DNA from: Haloarcula amylovorans
GTDB lineage: Archaea; Halobacteriota; Halobacteria; Halobacteriales; Haloarculaceae
Assembly: GCF_004681185.1 (NCBI RefSeq)
Contig: NZ_SRIF01000013.1
Coordinates: forward strand, 1-64,000
Direction of reading: 5' to 3'
DNA length: 64,000 bases
Every line of letters begins with the position of its first letter. Position 1 is the first letter of the stretch. Positions 57,733 to 64,000 of this stretch are shown one piece after another. The notes below the pieces were generated by a model. It was not told where the DNA came from. It saw nothing but the letters and a program-made list of their open reading frames with translations, and ran no database searches. The position numbers and the translations under genes were made by a program.

Positions 57733-57888
57733 ATGAGCAGTGACAGCGGCGGGCTGATGTCGAGTGCCGGACTGGTCCGGTACTTCGACGCCGAGGACCA
57801 GAACACCATCCGTATCGACCCGCGAACCATCGTCGCCTTTGGCGTCCTGTTCGGTGGCCTGATTCTGGTCCTAAACGCGATGGCCTGA
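57733..57888 (+). CDS. Preprotein translocase subunit Sec61-beta (SecG)
   Basis: The 51-residue protein reads MSSDSGGLMSSAGLVRYFD, then AEDQNTIRIDPRTIVAFG and VLFGGLILVLNAMA. This is the archaeal Sec61-beta layout: a polar N-terminus with GLMSSAGLVRYF, then IDPRTI before a single C-terminal membrane helix. It is a peripheral subunit of the SecYEG/Sec61 channel. It is divergent from the thioredoxin gene, with 109 nt between starts. The gene is short and easily missed. Confidence 0.9.
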   Translation: MSSDSGGLMSSAGLVRYFDAEDQNTIRIDPRTIVAFGVLFGGLILVLNAMA

Positions 57889-58077
57889 ACGGGTCATACT
57901 GGCGTTTGTTTTCGGAAAATCAGATTATTCGTGCCCTATCCGGCGAGAGTGGGCGAGTGGTGAGCCGACACGAACGGGGCTGCATCCGCGCGATTCGGGT
58001 CAGCGACAGACAGCGAGTGCAGACCGAACCGCATCGGAGTCCGCGACGTTTTCTACCTCCCGCTAACAAAGGCGAGT

Positions 58078-58452
58078 ATGCACTTCACGCAGCGCGAACA
58101 GCGCGCGCTCCGACAGGCAGGCGTCAAACAGGAGACAATCGAAGCGGCCTCAGAGGCGGTCGTCGCCGCGACGGACGCGGCCGCCGCCGACCTCGAAGCG
58201 TTCTTCGCCGACCGGGAGACCGTCTACTCAGATATGGACCGAGCGCACAGCGCCTCGGAGATCCAGACCCACGCCGTCGAGTACCTCGACCTATTTACCC
58301 ACGCCGACGACATCCGCGGCTACCTCCGATTCGACTCGTGGGGCGTCCCCGTCGAGGGCGGACGCGTGCTCTCCGATAACGTGGTCGAACTGCGGTTGGG
58401 ACCGACCGTGAACGGCCGGGTCCGCTTCGCGGCCGACGAGGACGCCCTATGA
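58078..58452 (+). CDS. Conserved haloarchaeal protein coupled to fau-1
   Basis: I do not recognise this 124-residue acidic protein. It is helical in the first half (REQRALRQAGVKQETIEAAS, ATDAAAADLEAFFADRETVY) and has a beta-rich end (SDNVVELRLGPTVNGRVRFA). Its stop overlaps the fau-1 start by 4 nt (ATGA), so both proteins are made together and a partner role in RNA processing is possible. The 190-bp spacer before it shows no clear promoter apart from an ATTATTCG string. Confidence 0.65.
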   Translation: MHFTQREQRALRQAGVKQETIEAASEAVVAATDAAAADLEAFFADRETVYSDMDRAHSASEIQTHAVEYLDLFTHADDIRGYLRFDSWGVPVEGGRVLSDNVVELRLGPTVNGRVRFAADEDAL

Positions 58453-59855
58453 GCGTCCGGGTCAGGGGCATCTACGCGACGGCGCTGACCCAGTTACTGA
58501 GCGACGCCGGTCTCGACGTGGTACAGGCCTCCGGTCCCATCGAGGAGCGATTCGACGCGGACTTTCCGACGGAGCGAGCGGCGGCGACGGTGACGACCAC
58601 CGACGACCGACAGGGCGTCGGCGTCAGCGGCGACAGCGAGACCGTCGACCGCGTCGTCGGCCACCTCGCCGACCTCGGCCGAGATACACTCCGCTGGACC
58701 GACCCGTTACCCGCCGAAGCGGTCTACGACGGCGAAGTGACGGAGACGCTCGGAAGCGGCGCGGTCGTGGACTGTGGCGACGGCGAGGGCTTTCTCCCCT
58801 ACGCAAACGCCGACGACCGCGTAGAGGCAGGCGACTACCTGCGCGTACAGGCCGTAGAGGGGAGCGCCCCGTGGACCGGTGGCCGGCCGATTCTCGATAC
58901 GACGGTCGCGGTTCGCGGCGACCTCCTGACGCTGGAGCGCGGCGGGTCGAACAGCGCGACGGCGGGCGGACCGGCGATGCTGGACGTCATCGCCGCGGAC
59001 CCTCGCGAGGGCTGGGGCGTCTCGTGGGAGCGCGAGAGCGACGATGCGAGTTTCGACGCGCTCGCGGACGCTCTCTCAGCAGCCAACGAGCGGGCGGAAG
59101 CCATCGACGCGGCGCTCGACGGGGCGGGGACCGCTTCGGAGAGTGCGCCGTCCCAGCGATACGACGGCGGCGCGACGACGTGGGTCTGGTTCGGTCGCGA
59201 GAGCCGGTTCGCGCTGGACGAACAACGGCGAGCGGTGACGACGACGATGGCCGGCCACCACCGTGTGAAGGCGGGCGACGACGCCGCGAGTGCGGCCGTC
59301 GACTACGTCGAAGCACTGTGTGCCGACCCCGGTGCGGACGGCGAGACGGACTTTCCCTTCGCCGTGACTGCCCGGCAGTTCGGGCCGCGAGCGGGCGGGT
59401 CGCTCACGCTCGGTCACGGCAAACCCGACGGCCGACTCATCACGCTCGGCCGGGCCGACGTGCAGTCGGTCGACACCGACGGGACGGTCACGGTCGAACG
59501 CGAGATGTCGCCGGGCGGCGAGTACGACGCGCTGGGCGTCCCGAAGGAGGGCGGCGATATCGCGGAGACCAAGCTCAAGGAAGGCCGGTGGTGGTATCCG
59601 ACGGTGTACCGCGACAGCGACGGCGAGCGCAAAGGCACCTACGTCAACGTCTGTACGCCCGTCGAGATATTCCCCGACACCGCTCGGTACGTCGACTTAC
59701 ACGTCGACGTCGTCAAACACACTGACGGCCGCGTCGAGCGGGTCGACGACGACGAACTCGACGCGGCCGTCGAGTCGGGCAACGTCCCCGAAGAACTGGC
59801 AAAGCGCGCCCGGAGCGTGGCCGCGGCGGTGGCGAGCGCACTGGGCCCGAAATAG
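58449..59855 (+). CDS. RNA-binding protein/ribonuclease FAU-1 (DUF402)
   Basis: The 468-residue protein matches FAU-1: N-terminal MSVRVRGIYATALTQLLSDA, an S1-like segment (VTETLGSGAVVDCGDGEGFL), a middle domain (HRVKAGDDAASAAVDYVEAL, FGPRAGGSLTLGHGKPDGRL) and a C-terminal DUF402 domain (LKEGRWWYPTVYRDSDGERK, YVNVCTPVEIFPDTARYVDL). FAU-1 binds AU-rich RNA and has RNase E/G-like activity reported for the Pyrococcus and Thermococcus proteins, with a role in 5S rRNA maturation. Translation is coupled to the small upstream gene. Confidence 0.9.
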   Translation: MSVRVRGIYATALTQLLSDAGLDVVQASGPIEERFDADFPTERAAATVTTTDDRQGVGVSGDSETVDRVVGHLADLGRDTLRWTDPLPAEAVYDGEVTETLGSGAVVDCGDGEGFLPYANADDRVEAGDYLRVQAVEGSAPWTGGRPILDTTVAVRGDLLTLERGGSNSATAGGPAMLDVIAADPREGWGVSWERESDDASFDALADALSAANERAEAIDAALDGAGTASESAPSQRYDGGATTWVWFGRESRFALDEQRRAVTTTMAGHHRVKAGDDAASAAVDYVEALCADPGADGETDFPFAVTARQFGPRAGGSLTLGHGKPDGRLITLGRADVQSVDTDGTVTVEREMSPGGEYDALGVPKEGGDIAETKLKEGRWWYPTVYRDSDGERKGTYVNVCTPVEIFPDTARYVDLHVDVVKHTDGRVERVDDDELDAAVESGNVPEELAKRARSVAAAVASALGPK

Positions 59856-59898
59856 TTAGGCACTCAGGATATACTCCCTCTCGATAACTGTTGGTCGT

Positions 59899-60261
59899 AT
59901 GTCCACAACAAACTGGAAACTATACGTAGAAGACAACGTCCTCGTCGCGGACTTTGCGGAAGGGATGCCGAGCGACGCCGAAGAGTACCAGCGTGTCAAC
60001 GAACGGTTCGAACGACTCGCCGGCCGAAACGAGGTCGACGCCCACATGTCGGTGCTGAATATGTCGGCGTCGCTCAACGGCGACGTCTTCCAAAAGGCAC
60101 AGGAGGCCGCGGAGGTCGGCACTGAGTACGGCATTACGAAGTGGGCCATCGTCTCGGACGGCATCAAGAGCCTCGCTCTCAAGGGGAAAGTCGAGGAGAT
60201 GGGCGTCGAGACGATGACCAGCGACGACGAGGCGGAAGCGCTCGACTGGGCGCGGAACTAA
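59899..60261 (+). CDS. Small STAS/SpoIIAA-like protein
   Basis: The 120-residue protein has an alternating alpha/beta pattern typical of SpoIIAA-like (STAS) domains: TNWKLYVEDNVLVADFAEGM, DAHMSVLNMSASLNGDVFQK, YGITKWAIVSDGIKSLALKG. The middle contains NMSAS at the place where a phosphoacceptor Ser lies in anti-sigma antagonists, but such systems are not known in haloarchaea. Function unknown. Its end overlaps the convergent LVIVD gene by 4 nt. Confidence 0.65.
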   Translation: MSTTNWKLYVEDNVLVADFAEGMPSDAEEYQRVNERFERLAGRNEVDAHMSVLNMSASLNGDVFQKAQEAAEVGTEYGITKWAIVSDGIKSLALKGKVEEMGVETMTSDDEAEALDWARN

Positions 60262-61658
60262 CTGTCGCGGTTTCGACCGGACAATCCTGCGAGACCGACG
60301 CCTGCGAGCGCCGCAAGCGCCGCGGCGATCCCGAACCCGTCGCCGGCGGCACCGACGAGGCTGCTGTCGCCCCCGACGGCCTCGGCCGTCCCCGTCGGCG
60401 GCTCGATTCGGGGGTTGGGGAAGACGTAGACGCCCGGTTGCGCTTCGCTTCCCGCGTTGGCGTTCGTGTTCGAGGCGAGGAAACAGCCGGTACCACGCTG
60501 GGCGGTCCAGAACGAGGTGGATTCCGAGTCGCGCCACGCGAACACCTCCCGCGGGTCGGCTGGGTCCGAGAGGTTGTGGACGCGGACCCCGCCCATATAC
60601 CACGCGGAGTAACAGCGCCCGTCCGTGAGTTCGAAGTTGTGCGCCGTCGTCAGCACGCCGCCGGGCGACGGATCGCTCGTCGGCGGCGGGTCGATGGTGG
60701 CGAGCGACTCGGGAGCGGTCGGCTCGGAGATATCGAACAGTTCGATGCCGCTCGGACCGCCCGACCCGTCGCCGCCGCGGTCCCACGACTCCCCGCCGAC
60801 GCCCAACAACGTGGCGTCGTCGTTCACGGTGACGAAGTGGTCGTTACCCGGCGGTTCCGTACGCTCCAGTCCCGGGTCCTCGATGGCCGACAGCTCTGAC
60901 GGTTCCCGGCCGCGGACCCGCGAGACGAGCGAGATGTCGGCGGGGTCGGAAACGTCTAGAATCCACGTCCCGGCGTCCCAGTACGCGAGGTATGCCCGAC
61001 CATCCTGAACCCACACGTCGTGGAGCGGTCGGAGACCCGCCGGCGCTTCTGTCCACGCCTCGTCGGCGTCGAACAGCGACCACGTCCCGACTTCGCGTTC
61101 GCGGTCGGTATCGACCACGAGGAGCGGGTTTCCGTCGCGCCCGTTGGCGGTCAGGTAGGCGTAGCGGCCGTCGAAGTCGCAGTTGTGGATGCGCGTGTCC
61201 GTCTCGTAGCCGAGGACGCGCTCCGGGTTCTCCCGGTCGCTCACGTCGAAGACGACGAAACCGTGAGCGCCCTCTGTTGGGTGGGCCGGGCCAGCGACGA
61301 GCAGTCGGTCGTCTGCGACGGCGACATCCTGCACGATTCGCATCGGCCCGTCCTCGCTCTCTCCGAGCAGGTCGGTGCGGTGTTGGATGAGTCGCGGCGC
61401 GGTCGGCGAGACGACGTCGACGAAGGCGACGCCCTCGCCGGTGGCGACGTAGGCCGTGTGGCCATCGGGACTGGTGACGAGTTCGCGGGCACCCGGCAGG
61501 TCGAGCGTTCCCAACACGTCGCTCCCAGTCAGCGTACTATCCGATGTCGTAGGCGTGCCGTCGTTGGTCGGCAGTGGATGAGCGCTTGCGGTGCTCGTAA
61601 CGGTACCGACACCGGCGGTTCCCGCACCGAACGCTCGGAGAAACGTCCGACGGCGCAT
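60258..61658 (-). CDS. Tat-exported LVIVD-repeat surface protein with C-terminal anchor
   Basis: The 466-residue protein has a Tat signal (MRRRTFLRAFGAGTAGVGTV), then repeated LVIVD-type beta-propeller blades (HTAYVATGEGVAFVDVVSPT, GFVVFDVSDRENPERVLGYE, GTWILDVSDPADISLVSRVR, SGIELFDISEPTAPESLATI, MGGVRVHNLSDPADPREVFA). The C-terminus is a hydrophobic helix followed by basic residues (GDGFGIAAALAALAGVGLAG, LSGRNRDS) resembling the PGF-CTERM tripartite signal cut by archaeosortase A, with DGFG in place of PGFG. It is probably anchored at the cell surface. Ligand unknown. Confidence 0.82.
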   Translation of the reverse strand: MRRRTFLRAFGAGTAGVGTVTSTASAHPLPTNDGTPTTSDSTLTGSDVLGTLDLPGARELVTSPDGHTAYVATGEGVAFVDVVSPTAPRLIQHRTDLLGESEDGPMRIVQDVAVADDRLLVAGPAHPTEGAHGFVVFDVSDRENPERVLGYETDTRIHNCDFDGRYAYLTANGRDGNPLLVVDTDREREVGTWSLFDADEAWTEAPAGLRPLHDVWVQDGRAYLAYWDAGTWILDVSDPADISLVSRVRGREPSELSAIEDPGLERTEPPGNDHFVTVNDDATLLGVGGESWDRGGDGSGGPSGIELFDISEPTAPESLATIDPPPTSDPSPGGVLTTAHNFELTDGRCYSAWYMGGVRVHNLSDPADPREVFAWRDSESTSFWTAQRGTGCFLASNTNANAGSEAQPGVYVFPNPRIEPPTGTAEAVGGDSSLVGAAGDGFGIAAALAALAGVGLAGLSGRNRDS

Positions 61659-61708
61659 ACGCGAAGTCGGGGACCGGCAGCAAGAAGCCTTCCGGTGGGT
61701 CGAGTGGC

Positions 61709-62290
61709 TCAGTTGCCCTGAATCGCGTCGATAACCATCGCGGCGGCGACGATGGGCTCTTTCGGGACGGAACTGGCGTCGTCGATAGTTATCTCGTAGC
61801 GGTCGCGGAAGGAGAACTGCCCGTTTATGCTGCCGACGTGGCCGCCCTCAGCGTCGGTAATCTCGTACTTGTGGGGAATCCACGCACCGAAGGGAAGGAC
61901 GTTCCGCGCGAGGGTGACGACCGCGCCTCGGGAGTCGATCTGTGCGAGTTTCTCGCCGGTGTCGGCGTCACGGATGCGCCAGGAGTCCTGCAGGATCGAG
62001 AAGTCGTTGTCGAGGACGACGAGCTCCTCGCCGCTCTGGGAGTCGGTGAGAACGTAGTTGCCGGCCACGTCGAGGTAGCCGGCGGCGTCTACCTGAAAGG
62101 CGTCGTTGCCGTCGCCGTCGACGAACGGGAACGACTCCTTGAGTTTGAACATCTTCTGCTTGCCCCGGAGGACGACGTTGCCGTCGGCGTCGAGTGCTTT
62201 GTACTTGTTCCGAACGAGGCTCTGCTCGACGGTGTAGCTGTCGTCGGTGAGTTCGATCGCGCGGATGTCGTACTTCTGGGCGGTACTCAT
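61709..62290 (-). CDS. LURP-one-related protein
   Basis: The 193-residue protein matches the LURP-one/Tubby-like beta-barrel family: SLVRNKYKALDADGNVVLRG, KQKMFKLKESFPFVDGDGND, VLDNDFSILQDSWRIRDADT, WIPHKYEITDAEGGHVGSIN. These proteins form a 12-stranded barrel around a central helix and may bind membranes or ligands. The ATG at MSTAQKYDI matches family starts. It is divergent from uvrA, with about 117 nt between starts. No signal peptide is seen. Confidence 0.82.
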   Translation of the reverse strand: MSTAQKYDIRAIELTDDSYTVEQSLVRNKYKALDADGNVVLRGKQKMFKLKESFPFVDGDGNDAFQVDAAGYLDVAGNYVLTDSQSGEELVVLDNDFSILQDSWRIRDADTGEKLAQIDSRGAVVTLARNVLPFGAWIPHKYEITDAEGGHVGSINGQFSFRDRYEITIDDASSVPKEPIVAAAMVIDAIQGN

Positions 62291-62407
62291 ATGCCCCACT
62301 CCTGCGGAAAGTGCCTTGAACCTTTCCACGAGCGTTCATATCAGATGAGAAGACACGAATACGCAACCGACAGGGTTTCACGGGTCCCCGCCTTGGGGAA
62401 CCCATAG

Positions 62408-64000
62408 ATGAGCAAGGACGTCATCGAGGTCAGGGGTGCAGAGGAACACAACCTCAAGGACGTCGACGTGGAGATTCCGCGCGAGGAACTCACCGTCGTC
62501 ACGGGGTTGTCCGGGTCGGGCAAATCCTCGCTCGCCTTCGAGACGGTGTACGCCGAGGGCCAGCGACGCTACATCGAGTCGCTGTCGGCGTACGCCCGAA
62601 ACTTCCTCGGGCAGATGGACAAACCACAGGTCGAGAACGTCGAAGGACTCTCGCCTGCGATTTCAATCGACCAGAAGAACGCCGCCAACAACCCCCGCTC
62701 GACGGTCGGGACCGTCACCGAACTGCACGACTACCTCCGCCTGCTGTACGCCCGCATCGGCGTGCCACACTGCCCGGAGTGTGGCCGCGAAGTCGGCGAG
62801 CAGTCGGCACAGAACATGGTCTCGCGCATCCTCGAACTCCCCGAAGGGACTCGGGCGAAGATCTGTGCGCCGGTCGTCCGCGACCAGAAGGGCGCGTTCG
62901 AGGACTTATTCGACAACCTCGTGAGCGATGGCTACGCCCGCGTCGAGGTCGACGGCGAGTCCTACGACCTGACGATGGACCGACCGGACTTAGACGAGAA
63001 CTACGACCACACCGTCGACGTGGTGGTCGACCGCGTGAAAATCAGTGCTGACGCCCGGTCGCGCATCAACGACTCTGTCGAGACTGCCCTAGAGGAAGCA
63101 GACGGCACGCTGAAGGTCGTCTTGCCGGACCCACCCGAAGGAGCCGCCGACACCCTCGGGGGGTCCACCGCGCGGGCAACGGGCGACTTAGCGGACGCCG
63201 AGACCGACGAGACAGCGGACGACGACCGACTCGTCGTCGAACTCTCCGAAGAACTGGCCTGTACGCACTGTGGCATCGACATCTCCGAAATCGAGACGCG
63301 GTCGTTCTCCTTCAACTCCCCGCACGGGGCCTGTCCGGCTTGTGAGGGACTTGGCGAAACCAAAGAGGTCAGCGAAGACCTGGTTATTCGAGACACCTCG
63401 AAGCCCCTGAAACACGTCTTCGAACCGTGGAGCTACGACCGGACGTACTACTCCCGGCAACTGGACAACGTCGCCGACCACTTCGGCGTCAGCCTGCAGA
63501 CGCCCTTCGAGGAACTGGACGAGGAGATACGGCGGCAGTTTCTGCACGGCACGGACGGCGTCGTCCACTTCGAGTGGCGGACGAAAAACGGCACGCGCGA
63601 GAAGACCGAGCGCTTCGAGGGCGTGATTCCGAACCTCGAACGCCGCCACGTCGAGACCGATTCCGACCGCGCGCGCGAACACATCGAGGACGTCATGGCG
63701 ACCACGACGTGTCCAGTCTGTGAGGGGACGCGATTGAAGGCTGAATCGCGGGCGGTGCTCGTCGACGGCACCTCGATTACGGAAGTCAATCGGATGTCAA
63801 TCGGTGACGCGCTTGCCCACTTCGAGGGCATGGAAGCGGATCTCTCGGCCCGCGATACGAAAATCGCCGAAGAGATTCTCAAGGAGATTCGCGCCCGGCT
63901 CGGATTCATGAAAGAGGTCGGCCTCGAATATCTGACGCTGGACCGCGAGGCGTCGACGCTCTCGGGCGGGGAGAGTCAGCGTATCCGACTGGCGACCCAA
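62408..64000 (+). CDS. uvrA: Excinuclease ABC subunit A, N-terminal part
   Basis: The reading frame is open from the ATG (MSKDVIEVRGAEEHNLKDVD) to the right edge, 531 codons, so the C-terminal part is missing. Motifs are Walker A GLSGSGKSSLAFETVY near residue 38, the UvrA block RRYIESLSAYARNFLGQMDK, zinc motif PHCPECGREVGEQ, the signature-domain segment LEYLTLDREASTLSGGESQR near the edge and TRLKAESRAVLVDG. A Cys4 module lies at ACTHCGIDISEIETR and ACPACEGLG. UvrA scans DNA for lesions in nucleotide excision repair; haloarchaea carry bacterial-type UvrABC. The TATA box region (CATATCAGATG, about 62336) is upstream. Confidence 0.97.
   Translation, partial: MSKDVIEVRGAEEHNLKDVDVEIPREELTVVTGLSGSGKSSLAFETVYAEGQRRYIESLSAYARNFLGQMDKPQVENVEGLSPAISIDQKNAANNPRSTVGTVTELHDYLRLLYARIGVPHCPECGREVGEQSAQNMVSRILELPEGTRAKICAPVVRDQKGAFEDLFDNLVSDGYARVEVDGESYDLTMDRPDLDENYDHTVDVVVDRVKISADARSRINDSVETALEEADGTLKVVLPDPPEGAADTLGGSTARATGDLADAETDETADDDRLVVELSEELACTHCGIDISEIETRSFSFNSPHGACPACEGLGETKEVSEDLVIRDTSKPLKHVFEPWSYDRTYYSRQLDNVADHFGVSLQTPFEELDEEIRRQFLHGTDGVVHFEWRTKNGTREKTERFEGVIPNLERRHVETDSDRAREHIEDVMATTTCPVCEGTRLKAESRAVLVDGTSITEVNRMSIGDALAHFEGMEADLSARDTKIAEEILKEIRARLGFMKEVGLEYLTLDREASTLSGGESQRIRLATQ

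Overview
The window is a piece of a haloarchaeal chromosome (class Halobacteria). The evidence is the high GC content, the very acidic proteins, twin-arginine lipobox signal peptides, an archaeal-type gene set (L15e, RLI/ABCE1, archaeal SepF, Sec61-beta, FAU-1, archaemetzincin, a UbaA-type E1), a Bat-type regulator beside phytoene synthase, and TATA boxes about 25-30 nt upstream of start codons (leaderless promoters). The urease gene order ureBCAGDEF is the one I associate with Haloarcula, so a Haloarculaceae member is my best inference. I saw no rRNA, tRNA, CRISPR array, prophage or intact transposase.

Layout. 0-5 kb: the end of a sugar-type ABC transporter (permease, Tat-exported binding lipoprotein), divergent from an SDR dehydrogenase, a zinc alcohol dehydrogenase and an IclR regulator; this looks like one carbohydrate or polyol catabolic locus. 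5-16 kb: L15e, phytoene synthase, a Bat-like sensor regulator, an RNB exoribonuclease, an HxlR regulator divergent from an ABC-2 exporter whose permease carries a frameshift, and a rhodanese/metallo-beta-lactamase protein. 16-19 kb: two surface proteins in lower-GC DNA (one lipoprotein, one PKD protein with a CxxCH motif). 19-28 kb: a hairpin-rich spacer, an ABC-2 exporter, SepF, a PUA protein, a cobalamin-binding-protein homologue, the E1 UbaA and two peptidases.

28.4-47.3 kb is the most coherent part: a nickel/urea nitrogen island. On the minus strand lie ureBCAGDEF and an ECF-type nickel/cobalt transporter (NikMNQO/CbiMNQO type). NikR is divergent from the transporter across a perfect inverted repeat. 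On the plus strand follow a JAMM protein, a sodium:solute symporter with a 33-residue accessory protein too short for ordinary gene calling, an AbrB-PhoU regulator, an agmatinase-family ureohydrolase and a complete urtABCDE-type ABC transporter. The symporter, ureohydrolase and urtA promoters share a near-identical TATTRCACAT(CCG) element, which suggests one regulon. A workable model is uptake of urea and possibly a guanidino compound, hydrolysis to urea by the ureohydrolase, then nickel-urease to ammonia, with nickel import under NikR control.

47.4-64 kb is mainly housekeeping: a PIN-ATPase-KH protein, two tandem zinc-ribbon microproteins, an EMC6-like protein with RLI/ABCE1, archaemetzincin, UPF0146, F420:NADP reductase, a J-domain/ferredoxin fusion, thioredoxin, Sec61-beta, FAU-1, an LVIVD-repeat surface protein, a LURP-one protein and the start of uvrA.

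GC-rich perfect palindromes lie inside coding sequence in ureB and the M20 peptidase, and shorter repeated ones in ureF. All encode low-complexity linkers, as if palindromic elements had inserted in frame.
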